DNA of 64,000 nucleotides from Pseudogemmobacter hezensis (GCF_013155295.1 NZ_JABJXT010000002.1:159228-223227), one strand, 5' to 3'; positions 18,095 to 29,651 are shown, numbered from the stretch's first letter. The notes: a model not told the origin generated them from the sequence alone. Numbers and translations are program-made.

Positions 18095-18567
18095 TGGGCC
18101 TTGCCGCTGCCCCCTCGCAACGCCTTGGCATGCTCGCCTTTGCGGCGCTGGTGGCCTGCCCGGCCCTGGCCGATGCGCAAATGCGCCAGAACGCGGTGGA
18201 TGAAAAATTCACCTGCGCCAATCTTGCGCCGAAAAATGCGGTTGATCCGGAGGCCGTCCTGCAGATTGGCCGGGCCATCGCACTTGTCCACAATACAGGC
18301 AGTCTGCCAGAGGGCTCAGAGCGGGCGCGTGTCGTGCTGCGGCTGTGCTTCAATCGTGCCCTCAGCAAGCCGGTGATTGATCTTATTGATTACTCCGGGC
18401 CAGTCGGTGAGGTCGCCGATGCGACCGAAGCCGCCGCGCGACGGGCGCTTATGCGTGCGCTGAATGCCGGAACACTGAACGGGCCGCTTGACGATCTGAC
18501 ACACGGACGACCGGAAAACGCCGTGATTGATCTGGTCTTCGGCCCCTCCGATGAGGCAGGGCAATGA
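18094..18567 (+). CDS. Exported protein with a TolA-III/TonB-C-like domain, in the tol operon
   Basis: 157 residues, start overlapping the tolA stop by one base (TGATG). A signal peptide is predicted at about 1-29 (LAFAALVACPALADAQ). The segment ARVVLRLCFNRALSKPVIDL followed by IDYSGPVGE aligns by eye with the TolA C-terminal domain just upstream (RVTFDQSGRPTDMKLIESSG, then P). The order of strand, turn and S-G-P is the same. It therefore looks like a soluble, anchorless relative of TolA domain III, with C42 and C71 possibly forming a disulfide. Function is unknown; the coupled position suggests a periplasmic partner or competitor in the Tol-Pal complex. Confidence 0.75.
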   Translation: MGLAAAPSQRLGMLAFAALVACPALADAQMRQNAVDEKFTCANLAPKNAVDPEAVLQIGRAIALVHNTGSLPEGSERARVVLRLCFNRALSKPVIDLIDYSGPVGEVADATEAAARRALMRALNAGTLNGPLDDLTHGRPENAVIDLVFGPSDEAGQ

Positions 18568-18682
18568 CACAGATGTCAGATGACATCGGAACCCATTTGC
18601 GTCGTGATGTGTTAACGGCGGATAGAGTAACCAGGACCCGCAAACCCGGCAACAGACCGGAAAAGACCGGAGCGAGAGGCAG

Positions 18683-20014
18683 ATGACCTTCACCAGAAGA
18701 AGCTTTGCGACCACGATGCTGGCAGGGGCCGCGATGATCCCTGCCATGGCCCGCGCCCAGGATGGCCAGCCGCCGCGCATCAACATCACGGGTACCATCG
18801 AGGCGATGCCGATTGCCGTTCCCGCCTTTATCGATGAGGGCGGCGCGGGCGATCTGGCGCGCAATCTGGCCTCGGTGGTCTCTTCGGATCTCGACGGCAC
18901 CGGGTTCTTCCGCACCATCGCCCAGAATGCCTATATCAGCCGCATCCAGGGCTTTGACGGCGCGATCAGCTATGAGGACTGGCGCACCATCAATGCCCGC
19001 GTGCTGGTGGTGGGCGCGGTCTCGGCCTCGGGTGACCGGATCACCGTCAAGTTCCGCGCCTATGACGTCTCAAACGGTCAGCAGCTTGAAGGCGCTGCGA
19101 TGCAATTCGCGGGCACCCGCGCAGGCTGGCGGCGCATGGCGCATAAGGTTGCCGATGTGGTCTATTCCAAGATCACCGGCGAGGGCGGCTACTTCGACAG
19201 CCGCGTGGTCTATGTCTCTGAATCGGGGCCGAAAAATGCCCGGTTGAAGCGGCTGGCCGTGATGGATTATGACGGCGCGAATGTGCAGTATCTGACCGAC
19301 AGCTCGTCCATCGTGCTGGCACCGCGCTTCTCGCCCTCAGGGGATCGGCTGCTTTACACCAGCTATGAGACCGGCTTCCCGCGCATCACCCTGATGAATA
19401 TGTCGAACCTGTCGCGCCAGACGCTGGCCGAGCAGCCCGGCACCATGACCTTCGCGCCGCGGTTTTCGCCCGATGGCAGCTCGGTTGTGTTCAGCCTGGA
19501 GCGGGGCGGCAATACCGACATCTACAAGATGAACCTTTCCTCGGGGCAGACCCAGCAGCTGACCAATGCCCCCTCGATCGAGACCGCGCCCTGCTATTCG
19601 CCCGACGGCAGCCGCATCGTCTTTGAAAGCGACCGCACCGGCGGCAGCCAGATCTATATCATGGGCGCAGGCGGCGGCGAGGGACAGCGGATCTCGGGCG
19701 GTGCAGGCCGCAACAGCACCCCCGTCTGGAGCCCGCGCGGCGATCTGATCGCCTTCACCAAACAGCATCAGGGCCGGTTCCATATCGGCGTCATGCGCAC
19801 CGATGGCTCGGAAGAGCGTCTGCTGACCTCCTCCTTCCTGGACGAAGGCCCGACCTGGGCCCCCAATGGCCGGGTGATCATGTTCACCCGCGAAACCGAG
19901 GGCGGCGGCGGTCAGGCCTCGCTCTGGTCGGTCGATATTACGGGCCGCAACCTGAAACAGATCCCGACCGAAGGGGCCGCCTCTGACCCGGCCTGGTCGC
20001 CACTGTTGCCATAA
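18683..20014 (+). CDS. tolB: Tol-Pal system periplasmic protein TolB
   Basis: 443 residues. The N-terminal alpha/beta domain (about 30-165; [17 protein letters not shown]) is followed by a six-bladed beta-propeller with repeated [16 protein letters not shown] / [18 protein letters not shown] / [16 protein letters not shown] units. TolB binds Pal and TolA and delivers energy-dependent Pal movement. The leader [11 protein letters not shown]...ARAQ contains a twin-arginine pair followed by Ser-Phe, so export may be by Tat rather than Sec. A 115-bp gap before the gene holds no good promoter beyond a weak TTGCGT/GATAGA pair. Confidence 0.96.
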   Translation: MTFTRRSFATTMLAGAAMIPAMARAQDGQPPRINITGTIEAMPIAVPAFIDEGGAGDLARNLASVVSSDLDGTGFFRTIAQNAYISRIQGFDGAISYEDWRTINARVLVVGAVSASGDRITVKFRAYDVSNGQQLEGAAMQFAGTRAGWRRMAHKVADVVYSKITGEGGYFDSRVVYVSESGPKNARLKRLAVMDYDGANVQYLTDSSSIVLAPRFSPSGDRLLYTSYETGFPRITLMNMSNLSRQTLAEQPGTMTFAPRFSPDGSSVVFSLERGGNTDIYKMNLSSGQTQQLTNAPSIETAPCYSPDGSRIVFESDRTGGSQIYIMGAGGGEGQRISGGAGRNSTPVWSPRGDLIAFTKQHQGRFHIGVMRTDGSEERLLTSSFLDEGPTWAPNGRVIMFTRETEGGGGQASLWSVDITGRNLKQIPTEGAASDPAWSPLLP

Positions 20015-20027
20015 ACCGCCACAAAGG

Positions 20028-20059
20028 CGCATGGGCAATCCTGCCGGATTCCCCATGCG
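20028..20059 (+). terminator. Hairpin between tolB and pal
   Basis: CGCATGGG pairs with CCCATGCG. After one mismatch AATCC pairs with GGATT, with a TGCC loop. No T-tract follows, so it may act as an mRNA-stabilising or attenuating hairpin rather than a full terminator. Confidence 0.45.
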
Positions 20060-20125
20060 TCTGAAACCTGCTAACCTGGGCCCTGAAACAGTGGCCCGCG
20101 CCGCGACCGATAAGGATTGTTCCCG

Positions 20126-20659
20126 ATGAGCTTTATGCCCAAAGCCCTTCTTCTTCTGGCCTCGCTGGGCCTTGCCGCCTGTCAGAACCCCGACCGCTAT
20201 GGCTCGGGTGACGGTGGTGCAGGCGGCCCGGGCGGCGCTGGCGGCTCTGGCTATATCGACACCAATGGCCTGGGCGACCCCAGCGACCCGCGCTCGATTG
20301 CCTATTTCAATCAAACGGTTGGCGACCGCGTGCTCTTCCTGGTTGACCAGTCGACCGTCTCGGATCAGGGCCGTCAGATCCTGAATGGCCAGGCCAATTG
20401 GCTGAACCAGAACCCGGGCTATGCGATCATCATCGAGGGCCATGCCGACGAGCAGGGCACCCGTGAATACAACCTCGCGCTTGGCGCACGCCGCGCGGCC
20501 TCGGTGCAGCAATACCTGCTGTCGCAGGGCGTTGCCGGCACCCGGATGCGCACCATTTCTTACGGCAAAGAGCGCCCGATTGAGGTCTGCTCGACCGAGA
20601 GCTGCTATTCCAAGAACCGCCGCGCCGTCACGGTGCTGTCGGTCGGCGCCGGGTCCTGA
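20126..20659 (+). CDS. pal: Peptidoglycan-associated lipoprotein Pal
   Basis: 177 residues from the ATG at 20126 (AAGGA upstream; a TTG three codons earlier is unlikely). The lipobox LGLAAC gives lipidation on Cys. A Gly-rich linker of about 25 residues (DGGAGGPGGAGGSG) precedes an OmpA-like peptidoglycan-binding domain with EGHADEQGTREYNLALGARRA and the conserved ALGARRAASV and RTISYGKERP. Pal tethers the outer membrane to peptidoglycan and binds TolB. It is immediately followed by cpoB. Confidence 0.97.
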   Translation: MSFMPKALLLLASLGLAACQNPDRYGSGDGGAGGPGGAGGSGYIDTNGLGDPSDPRSIAYFNQTVGDRVLFLVDQSTVSDQGRQILNGQANWLNQNPGYAIIIEGHADEQGTREYNLALGARRAASVQQYLLSQGVAGTRMRTISYGKERPIEVCSTESCYSKNRRAVTVLSVGAGS

Positions 20660-20661
20660 TC

Positions 20662-21492
20662 ATGATGCGGGCCGCGAAAGTCAGGCTGATTTTGCCGCTG
20701 CTGGCGCTTGGATTTGCCACCCCGGCAGCGGCGGAAAGCCTTGCCGATGTGCGCAATGAACTGGGCCAGCTGGCGGCAGAGTTCAACCAGCTGAAGGCAG
20801 AGCTGACCACCACCGGCGCCTCGGCGCGGGTGGGGGGTGCTGATGCGCTGGCCCGCATGGACACGCTTGAGGCCGAGCTGATGCGCCTGACCTCGCGCAC
20901 CGAGGAAATCGAGCTGAAGCTGAACCGGGTCATCCAGGACGGCACCAATCGTATCGGCGATATCGAGTTCCGCCTTTGCGATGCCGATCCGGCCTGTGAT
21001 CCGCTGAACATGAGCGCGACCGCCCCTCTGGGTGGCGGTGGCAGCGCAACCACCCCGCCCCCGGCCGCGCCCTCGAATACCGCGTCCAATTCCTCCGCAC
21101 CCGCGCTTGCCGTCGCAGAACAGGCAGATTTTGACCGGGCCAAGGGGGTGCTCGGTCAGGGTGACTTTCATGGTGCTGCATCGCTCTTTGAGACCTATGC
21201 CCAATCCTATCCTGGCGGGCCGCTAGTCCCCGAGGCGCATTACCTGCGCGGCGAGGCCCTGCGTCAGGCGGGCCAGATCGCCCCTTCGGCGCGGGCCTAT
21301 CTGACGGCCTATAACTCGGCCCCGAATGGCACGATTGCGCCGGATGCGCTTTTGAAACTGGGCGAGGCCTTTGGCCAGTTGGGCGAGCGTGATCAGGCCT
21401 GCGTCACCCTGCAGCAGGTGCCGATCAATTTTGCCACCAGCCAGGCCGCATCGCAGGCGACGATTGCGATGCAGGGGCTGGGGTGCCCCTGA
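20662..21492 (+). CDS. cpoB: Cell division coordinator CpoB (YbgF)
   Basis: 276 residues, beginning two bases after the pal stop. A signal peptide covers about 1-24, then a coiled coil (about 26-100; repeated L-x-x-E heptads) that trimerises CpoB. A Ser/Pro/Ala linker follows, then three tetratricopeptide repeats (about 155-270; FDRAKGVLGQGDFHGAASLF, EAHYLRGEALRQAG, DALLKLGEAFGQLGERDQAC). CpoB links PBP1B activity to Tol-driven constriction. Its end overlaps the tilS start by 10 bp. Confidence 0.93.
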   Translation: MMRAAKVRLILPLLALGFATPAAAESLADVRNELGQLAAEFNQLKAELTTTGASARVGGADALARMDTLEAELMRLTSRTEEIELKLNRVIQDGTNRIGDIEFRLCDADPACDPLNMSATAPLGGGGSATTPPPAAPSNTASNSSAPALAVAEQADFDRAKGVLGQGDFHGAASLFETYAQSYPGGPLVPEAHYLRGEALRQAGQIAPSARAYLTAYNSAPNGTIAPDALLKLGEAFGQLGERDQACVTLQQVPINFATSQAASQATIAMQGLGCP

Positions 21493-22787
21493 GCCCGCAA
21501 TATCGCTGGCTTGAAACACATGCGCAGGCCGATCGCGGCCTGCTGCAATGCTGCCTGCCGTCTGAGTTTCTCCGGCAAGCTGCCCAGCTTGCGACAGGGC
21601 CGAAAATTGGCGTGGCGGTATCGGGCGGCGGCGATTCCATCGCGCTTTTGCATCTGATCGCCCGCGCCGCCCCGCATTTCGGCCTGACCGCCGAGGCCGC
21701 CACCATCAATCACCATCTGCGCCCCGAGGCCGCTGAAGAGGCCGCTTTCGTCGCGGACGTCGCCTCTGGTCTGGGGCTGGCGCATCAGACCCTGAACTGG
21801 AACGCGCATCCCGAAACCGGGAACCTGATGCAGGCGGCGGGGCAGGCGCGTCTGGATCTGCTGGCCACCTGGGCAAAGGCGCGCGGAATTGCCACGGTCT
21901 TTCTGGGCCATACCGCCGATGACCAGGCCGAAACCTTCCTGATGGGCCTGTCGCGGGCCTCTGGCATCGACGGGCTGACCGGCATGCGCCCCAGCTTTGA
22001 GCATGCGGGCGTGCAGTTCTGGCGGCCCCTGCTGCAGACCGGGCGGGCGAGCCTGCGCGATTTTCTCACCCGGCACAGCCTGCCCTGGTGCGAGGATCCC
22101 TCAAACCAGGATGACCGCTATACCCGCGTCCGTATCCGCAAGGCCTTGCCGGATCTGGCAGCCCTGGGGATCACCCTTTCCGCATTGCGTGAGACGATCT
22201 CGAACCTCACCGATGTCCAGGACATGCTGCGCCACAGCCTTGCCGAGGGCTTTGCCCGCTTTGGCACGGAAGAGGCCGGCAGCCTTAATCTTGCGCGAGC
22301 CGATTTCGCGGCAAGCCCGGCTGAGCTGCAACGCCGCCTCTTTGTCAGCGCGGCCCGCTGGATTTCGGGCAACCGCCATCCGCCACGCGCGGAAACGGTC
22401 AGCCAATCCCTCACCGAGGCTTTGCGCGGGCGCGGCAGCACCTTTGGCGGCTGCCTGATCCGGGTCACTGCGCAAAACATTCGCATCTTCCGCGAGCCGC
22501 AGGCGGCGCAGGCGCGGCAGGCCTGGCAGCCGGGGATGATCTGGGATCACCGCTGGAAAATCAGCGGCCCCGCCCGGCCGGGGCTGGAGGTCCGCGCCCT
22601 GACCGCCGCGGGCCTTGCCCAGGTCAGGGACTGGCGCGACAGCGGGCTGCGCCGCGACGCCGTTATCGTCTCGCCAGGTCTCTGGCAGGGCGAGCGGCTG
22701 ATTGCGGCGCCTCTTTTACCTCAATTTGCACATGAATGGTGCGCAGACCTTTACCCATCCTTTGGAAGTTTCATCTTATCGCATTGA
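21483..22787 (+). CDS. tilS: tRNA(Ile)-lysidine synthetase TilS
   Basis: 434 residues from a GTG at 21483 overlapping cpoB. The PP-loop ATP-pyrophosphatase motif SGGGDS lies at 47-52. NHHLRPEAAEEA, GHTADDQAET and the RPLL segment are all typical. The C-terminal substrate-recognition part is present. TilS converts C34 of tRNA-Ile2(CAU) to lysidine, changing decoding from AUG to AUA; a CAU tRNA gene is at 6.84 kb. Genes of this order (pal-cpoB-tilS-ftsH) are common in alphaproteobacteria. Confidence 0.95.
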   Translation: MPLSPQYRWLETHAQADRGLLQCCLPSEFLRQAAQLATGPKIGVAVSGGGDSIALLHLIARAAPHFGLTAEAATINHHLRPEAAEEAAFVADVASGLGLAHQTLNWNAHPETGNLMQAAGQARLDLLATWAKARGIATVFLGHTADDQAETFLMGLSRASGIDGLTGMRPSFEHAGVQFWRPLLQTGRASLRDFLTRHSLPWCEDPSNQDDRYTRVRIRKALPDLAALGITLSALRETISNLTDVQDMLRHSLAEGFARFGTEEAGSLNLARADFAASPAELQRRLFVSAARWISGNRHPPRAETVSQSLTEALRGRGSTFGGCLIRVTAQNIRIFREPQAAQARQAWQPGMIWDHRWKISGPARPGLEVRALTAAGLAQVRDWRDSGLRRDAVIVSPGLWQGERLIAAPLLPQFAHEWCADLYPSFGSFILSH

Positions 22788-22811
22788 ACCCGGGGCTGGG
22801 ATTGCTAAATT
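22784..22811 (+). promoter_or_regulatory. Candidate heat-shock-type promoter of ftsH
   Basis: TTGAAC (22784-22789) is followed after 15-16 bp by CTAAATT (22805-22811), 62 bp before the ftsH start and overlapping the tilS stop. The -35 resembles the CTTGAA core reported for alphaproteobacterial RpoH promoters, and ftsH is commonly an RpoH target. The -10 match is imperfect. Confidence 0.35.
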
Positions 22812-22872
22812 AAGCACAAACGCGGCCCCGTCTTAACAAAGGCGATGATGGGCTGCCTGTCGGGAGAAACAA

Positions 22873-24783
<1,911 letters not shown>

Positions 24784-24806
24784 TAACCGGACGTGCTGAC
24801 AGTTAC

Positions 24807-24847
24807 AAAACCGGGATAGGCCTTGGCGCATATCCCGGTTTTCTTTT
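24807..24847 (+). terminator. Rho-independent terminator after ftsH
   Basis: A 12-bp stem, AAAACCGGGATA paired with TATCCCGGTTTT (24807-24818 and 24831-24842), is followed by CTTTT. It closes the tol-to-ftsH block. Confidence 0.85.
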
Positions 24848-24932
24848 GTGATGCCCTCACAGCTGTGCCAGGGATGATTGGAAAACAAAAGAGAGTGGTT
24901 TAAGGGTGAACCATTCTGACGGGAGGACGGGA

Positions 24933-27224
24933 ATGTCGAACGGAATGCAGGATGAAGCAGCACAGGCCGCACGCCAGGCCGCACTGAATTACCACGAATT
25001 TCCCAAACCCGGTAAGCTTGAGATCCGGGCAACCAAGCCGCTGGCCACCGGACGCGACCTCTCGCGCGCCTATTCCCCGGGCGTGGCCGAGGCCTGCCTG
25101 GAAATCAAGGCAGACCCGGCGACTGCAGCCCGTTACACTTCTCGCGGCAATCTGGTGGCGGTGATCTCAAACGGCACCGCCGTTCTGGGGCTGGGAAATA
25201 TCGGGGCGCTGGCCTCGAAACCTGTGATGGAAGGCAAGGCCGTCCTTTTCAAGAAATTCGCCAATATCGACTGTTTTGATATCGAGGTGAATGAAAACGA
25301 CCCCGAAAAGCTGGCAGAGATCGTCTGCTCGCTTGAGCCGACCTTCGGCGCGATCAATCTGGAAGACATCAAAGCCCCCGATTGTTTTATCGTTGAACGA
25401 ATTTGCCGCGAGCGGATGAATATCCCGGTCTTTCATGACGATCAGCACGGCACGGCCATCGTCGTCGGTGCGGCTGCGACCAATGCGATGATCGTGGCGG
25501 GCAAGAAATTCGCCGATATCAAGCTGGTCTCGACGGGTGGTGGCGCGGCTGGCATCGCCTGTCTTGAGATGCTGGTGAAGCTTGGCGTGAAGCGCGAAAA
25601 TATCTGGCTTTGCGATCTGGAAGGGCTGGTCTATCAGGGCCGCGAAGCGCAGATGACGCCGCAAAAGGCGGCCTTTGCACAGGGAACCGCGCCCGCCACC
25701 CTGGCCGAGGTGATCAAAGGCGCCGATATGTTCCTCGGCCTGTCCGGCCCTGGCGTTCTGACCCCGGAAATGGTCGCCACCATGACCAAAAAGCCGATCA
25801 TCTTCGCGCTGGCCAATCCAAATCCCGAGATCCTTCCCGATGCGGCCCGCGCGGTCGCCCCCGATGCGATCATTGCCACCGGGCGTTCTGATTTTCCCAA
25901 TCAGGTCAATAACGTGCTGTGTTTCCCCTTCATCTTCCGGGGTGCCCTGGATGTCGGGGCAACCACCATCAATGATGAGATGGAGCTGGCCTGTATCGAG
26001 GGTATCGCCGCGCTGGCCCGCCAGACGACCTCGGCCGAAGCGGCAGCAGCCTATCAGGGCGAGCAGCTCACTTTCGGCCCCGATTACCTGATCCCGAAGC
26101 CCTTCGATCCGCGTTTGATCGGGGTTGTCGCCTCGGCTGTGGCCACGGCTGCCACCCAATCCGGCGTCGCCGCCCGCCCGCTGAGCGATCCCGAAGCCTA
26201 TAAGAGCAAGCTGGACGGCTCGGTTTTCCGCTCGGCCCTGCTGATGCGCCCGGTATTTGAGGCCGCCCGCACCGCCACCCGCCGCATCGTCTTTGCCGAG
26301 GGCGAGGATGAGCGCGTGCTGCGCGCCGCCAATGCCATGCTGGAAGAAACCACCGACGTGCCGATCCTGATCGGCCGCCCCGAAGTGGTCGAGGCCCGCT
26401 GCGAACGCTACGGTCTTGGCATCCGCCCGGGCCGCGATTTCCACCTGGTGAACCCGGAAAACGACCCGCGTTACCGCGATTATTGGGGCACCTATCACGA
26501 ATTGATGGCCCGCCGGGGCGTCAGCCCCGATATTGCCCGCGCGATCATGCGCACCAATACCACCGCCATCGGCGCGGTGATGGTGCATCGTGATGAGGCC
26601 GACAGCATGATCTGCGGCACCTTCGGACAATATCACTGGCATTTGAATTACATTCGCCAGATTTTGGCGCGTGACGGTCGCCATGCGGTTGCCGCGCTTT
26701 CGATGATGATCCTGGAAGATGGCCCGCTCTTCATTGCCGACACCCATGTCAACGCCGAGCCGACCCCGCAGCAGGTGATGGAAACCGCGATGGGCGCCGC
26801 CCGGCACCTGCGCCGCTTTGGTCTGACGCCGAAGGTCGCGCTCTGTTCGCAAAGCCAGTTCGGCAATATGGACAACCGTTCCGGCCGGGTGATGCGCGAG
26901 GCGCTTGAGCTGCTTGACGCGCGCGAACCCGACTTCGCCTATGAAGGCGAGATGAATGTCGACACCGCGCTTGACCAGGGGCTGCGCGACCGTCAGCTGC
27001 CGGGCGGCCGTTTTGAAGGCGCCGCCAATGTGCTGGTCTTTGCCTCGGCCGATACCGCGTCTGGCGTGCGTAACATCCTGAAAATGCGGGCTGGTGGCCT
27101 GGAAGTCGGGCCGATCCTGATGGGCATGGGCAATAAGGCGCATGTGGTGACCCCGGCAATCACCGCACGCGGGCTTTTGAATATGTCGGCCATCGCCGGC
27201 ACCCCGGTCTCGCACTACAGCTAA
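24933..27224 (+). CDS. maeB: NADP-dependent malic enzyme with phosphotransacetylase-like C-terminal domain
   Basis: 763 residues from the ATG at 24933, with GGGAGG directly upstream; a GTG at 24906 was rejected. The malic enzyme half (about 1-420) shows [40 protein letters not shown] (metal and malate binding) and a Rossmann motif [15 protein letters not shown]. The C-terminal half (about 430-763) is the PTA_PTB domain ([16 protein letters not shown]). It usually has no transacetylase activity in malic enzymes but gives acetyl-CoA regulation and oligomerisation. The reaction is malate + NADP+ to pyruvate + CO2 + NADPH. It stands alone between two terminators. Confidence 0.96.
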   Translation: MSNGMQDEAAQAARQAALNYHEFPKPGKLEIRATKPLATGRDLSRAYSPGVAEACLEIKADPATAARYTSRGNLVAVISNGTAVLGLGNIGALASKPVMEGKAVLFKKFANIDCFDIEVNENDPEKLAEIVCSLEPTFGAINLEDIKAPDCFIVERICRERMNIPVFHDDQHGTAIVVGAAATNAMIVAGKKFADIKLVSTGGGAAGIACLEMLVKLGVKRENIWLCDLEGLVYQGREAQMTPQKAAFAQGTAPATLAEVIKGADMFLGLSGPGVLTPEMVATMTKKPIIFALANPNPEILPDAARAVAPDAIIATGRSDFPNQVNNVLCFPFIFRGALDVGATTINDEMELACIEGIAALARQTTSAEAAAAYQGEQLTFGPDYLIPKPFDPRLIGVVASAVATAATQSGVAARPLSDPEAYKSKLDGSVFRSALLMRPVFEAARTATRRIVFAEGEDERVLRAANAMLEETTDVPILIGRPEVVEARCERYGLGIRPGRDFHLVNPENDPRYRDYWGTYHELMARRGVSPDIARAIMRTNTTAIGAVMVHRDEADSMICGTFGQYHWHLNYIRQILARDGRHAVAALSMMILEDGPLFIADTHVNAEPTPQQVMETAMGAARHLRRFGLTPKVALCSQSQFGNMDNRSGRVMREALELLDAREPDFAYEGEMNVDTALDQGLRDRQLPGGRFEGAANVLVFASADTASGVRNILKMRAGGLEVGPILMGMGNKAHVVTPAITARGLLNMSAIAGTPVSHYS

Positions 27225-27240
27225 GACTGCAAACGCGCCC

Positions 27241-27268
27241 GGGCGCAGAGAATCACCCCTCTGCGCCC
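27241..27268 (+). terminator. Hairpin after maeB
   Basis: A perfect 10-bp inverted repeat GGGCGCAGAG/CTCTGCGCCC with an 8-nt loop, 16 bp after the maeB stop. It lacks a clear T-tract. Confidence 0.6.
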
Positions 27269-27290
27269 GTGGCAGGCCTATCGCGCAGAA

Positions 27291-27379
27291 TTTGCAAACC
27301 CGCGCGGAATTTACCGCCAGATTATCAACAGATTCATCTTTGCAAATATTTCGCAACCTGCCGCCGCGAATTCTGCAAA
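27291..27379 (+). promoter_or_regulatory. Three TTTGCAAA-type boxes upstream of prpE
   Basis: Palindromic TTTGCAAA occurs exactly at 27291-27298 and 27339-27346, with a near copy TCTGCAAA at 27372-27379. The second and third are each followed by a weaker copy (TTCGCAAC, TTCACAAC) at 11-12 bp spacing. TTTGCAAA-like sites are the binding motif reported for the ScfR/RamB family of acyl-CoA-responsive regulators, including PccR of Rhodobacter sphaeroides, which controls propionyl-CoA assimilation. Position before a propionyl-CoA synthetase gene makes this a plausible operator cluster. The regulator gene is not in the window. Confidence 0.6.
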
Positions 27380-27473
27380 CTATTTCACAACATGGCACAG
27401 TGTTGCCGGTAACAAAGTTGCGCCCTGCCCTGCCCTGACATAACAAATGCTTAAGTCTGGAGGAGGGCCGACG

Positions 27474-29363
27474 ATGGGTTACCGCGAAATCTACGCGCAA
27501 TGGAAAGCTGATCCCGAAGCATTCTGGATGCAGCAGGCAAAGGCCATCGACTGGGACAGGCCCCCCTCGCGCGCTTTGAATGCCGATCGCGCCCCCATTT
27601 ACGAATGGTTCAGTGATGGGCTGGTAAACACCTGCTGGAATGCAGTTGACCGCCATGTCGAGGCCGGGCGCGGCGATCAGCTGGCGATCATCCACGACAG
27701 CCCCGTCACCCATCTGCGGCGCGGCATCACCTATCGTGACCTGCAAAAGCGCGTCGCCAGCCTGGCGGGCGCCTTGCGGGCCAAAGGCGTGACCAAAGGC
27801 GACCGCGTCATCATCTATATGCCGATGATCCCCGAGGCGCTGGAGGCGATGCTGGCCTGCGCCCGTCTGGGGGCGATCCATTCGGTGGTCTTTGGCGGAT
27901 TTGCCGCAAATGAGCTGGCGGTCCGCATTGACGACTGTCAACCCAAGGCAATCATCGCCGCCTCCTGCGGGATCGAGCCGTCGCGCATCGTGCATTACAA
28001 ACCGCTGCTGGATGCCGCCATCGACCAGGCCAGCCACAAGCCCGATTTCTGCGTGATCTTCCAGCGCGAACAAGAGGTTGCGAAGCTGACAGAGGGCCGC
28101 GATGTGGCCTGGCATGCCTTTCAGTATGGCGTTGAGCCTGCCGAATGCGTGCCCGTCGAGGGCAATCACCCCGCCTATATCCTTTACACCTCTGGCACCA
28201 CCGGCGCGCCAAAGGGCGTGATCCGCGCCACCGGCGGCCATCTTGTCGCGCTGAACTGGACCATGAAAGCGATCTACGACATGGACCCGGGCGAGGTGTT
28301 CTGGGCCGCCTCGGATGTGGGCTGGGTCGTTGGCCACAGCTATATCTGCTATGCGCCGCTGATCAAAGGCTGCACCACCGTGGTCTTTGAGGGCAAGCCC
28401 GTCGGCACTCCGGATGCGGGCACTTTCTGGCGGGTGATTGCGGAAAACAAGGTAAAGACCTTCTTCACCGCCCCCACCGCACTGCGGGCCATCAAACGCG
28501 ACGATCCCGGCGGCGAATTTGTTAAAGAATACAATCTGAAGCATCTGAAATACTGCTTCCTCGCCGGCGAGCGGGCCGATCCCGACACCATCGCCTGGGC
28601 CGAGCGCAATCTGAATGTGCCGGTTATCGACCACTGGTGGCAGACCGAGACCGGCTGGGCCATTGCCGCAAACCCGATGGGGATCGAGCCTCTTGCGGTC
28701 AAACATGGCTCTCCTTCGGTGCCGATGCCCGGCTATGACATTCAGGTGCTTGATGAGGGCGGCCATCCGTTGCCTGCGGGCAAGCTGGGGGCGATCACCA
28801 TCAAACTGCCGCTGCCGCCCGGCAATCTGCCCGGCCTCTGGCAGGCCGAAGAGCGTTTCCGCAAAAGCTATCTGACGCAGTTCCCCGGCTATTATGAGAC
28901 CGGGGATGCCGGCTATATCGACGAGGATGGCTATCTCTACATCATGGCCCGCACCGATGACGTGATCAATGTCGCGGGGCACCGCCTGTCGACCGGCGCC
29001 ATGGAAGAGGTTCTGGCCTCGCATCCCGATGTCGCCGAATGCGCGGTGATCGGGGTTGCGGACGCGCTGAAGGGCCAGTCTCCGCTGGGCTTTTTGTGCC
29101 TGAATCGCGGCGCGACGCGGCCCCATGATGAGGTCGTCACCGAATGCGTCAAACTGATGCGTGAGCGGATCGGCCCGGTGGCCGACTTCAAACGCGCCCT
29201 GGTGATCGAGCGGCTGCCGAAAACACGCTCGGGCAAGATCCTGCGCGGCACAATGGTGAAGATCGCGGATGGCACAGAGTGGAAAATGCCCGCAACCATC
29301 GACGATCCGGCGATCCTCGATGAGATTGCAACGGCCCTGAAAACCATCGGCCTGGCCCGCTGA
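27474..29363 (+). CDS. prpE: Propionate-CoA ligase PrpE (AMP-forming acyl-CoA synthetase)
   Basis: 629 residues from the ATG at 27474, preceded by GGAGGAGGG; an in-frame ATG nine codons earlier lacks a site. ANL-superfamily motifs are present: P-loop YTSGTTGAPKGVIR near 242-255, WWQTETGWAI near 387, YETGDAGYIDEDGY near 476, and catalytic Lys in KTRSGKILRGTM near 592. The N-terminal ACAS_N domain (YREIYAQWKADPEAFW) and overall length match PrpE rather than the ~650-residue Acs, although acetate use cannot be excluded. It forms propionyl-CoA from propionate, ATP and CoA through propionyl-AMP. Three TTTGCAAA-type boxes precede it. Confidence 0.92.
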   Translation: MGYREIYAQWKADPEAFWMQQAKAIDWDRPPSRALNADRAPIYEWFSDGLVNTCWNAVDRHVEAGRGDQLAIIHDSPVTHLRRGITYRDLQKRVASLAGALRAKGVTKGDRVIIYMPMIPEALEAMLACARLGAIHSVVFGGFAANELAVRIDDCQPKAIIAASCGIEPSRIVHYKPLLDAAIDQASHKPDFCVIFQREQEVAKLTEGRDVAWHAFQYGVEPAECVPVEGNHPAYILYTSGTTGAPKGVIRATGGHLVALNWTMKAIYDMDPGEVFWAASDVGWVVGHSYICYAPLIKGCTTVVFEGKPVGTPDAGTFWRVIAENKVKTFFTAPTALRAIKRDDPGGEFVKEYNLKHLKYCFLAGERADPDTIAWAERNLNVPVIDHWWQTETGWAIAANPMGIEPLAVKHGSPSVPMPGYDIQVLDEGGHPLPAGKLGAITIKLPLPPGNLPGLWQAEERFRKSYLTQFPGYYETGDAGYIDEDGYLYIMARTDDVINVAGHRLSTGAMEEVLASHPDVAECAVIGVADALKGQSPLGFLCLNRGATRPHDEVVTECVKLMRERIGPVADFKRALVIERLPKTRSGKILRGTMVKIADGTEWKMPATIDDPAILDEIATALKTIGLAR

Positions 29364-29395
29364 TCGCACCTGCCCCCAGATCGCACCTGCTCCCA
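29362..29395. repeat. 17-bp tandem repeat at the prpE stop
   Basis: GATCGCACCTGCCCCCA is repeated once with one mismatch (29362-29378 and 29379-29395), beginning inside the prpE stop codon. A CCCAGAC/GTCTGGG inverted repeat follows at 29392-29417. Confidence 0.8.
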
Positions 29396-29437
29396 GACAG
29401 CCCCGGCGCAGTCTGGGGGCGACCTGGGGGTTACCTT

Positions 29438-29460
29438 CGGGGGCAACCTGGCCCCCGTTT
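29438..29460 (+). terminator. Candidate terminator after prpE
   Basis: CGGGGGC-AACCTG-GCCCCCG forms a 7-bp GC stem (29438-29457) followed by TTT. It lies about 75 bp past the prpE stop and before the sigma-54 activator gene. Confidence 0.55.
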
Positions 29461-29651
29461 CGATCCGTGAAATTTCCGCCCATTAAGACCAGGGCGGCAG
29501 AACAATCCCCGCCGCCCCCTCTGGACCTGGTCGCGCCGACATGCCAGCCTCAGGGCATGTGCCTCACCCCAATCGCATTTTACAAAGACCCCACCTTTGA
29601 TCAGCCCCCGCTGATCCGGGCTGCACCGGGCCTTACGACATGGGGGGCAAA

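Noticed and set aside
25167-29483. 1438-residue open frame on the minus strand across maeB and prpE
   Set aside because: Antisense shadow of two well-supported enzymes; His/Gly/Gln/Arg-rich composition typical of GC-rich reverse frames and no domain seen.
29400-29651. Sigma-54 promoter for the LuxO-like gene
   Set aside because: No convincing TGGCAC-N5-TTGC element; only GC-rich hairpins are visible.
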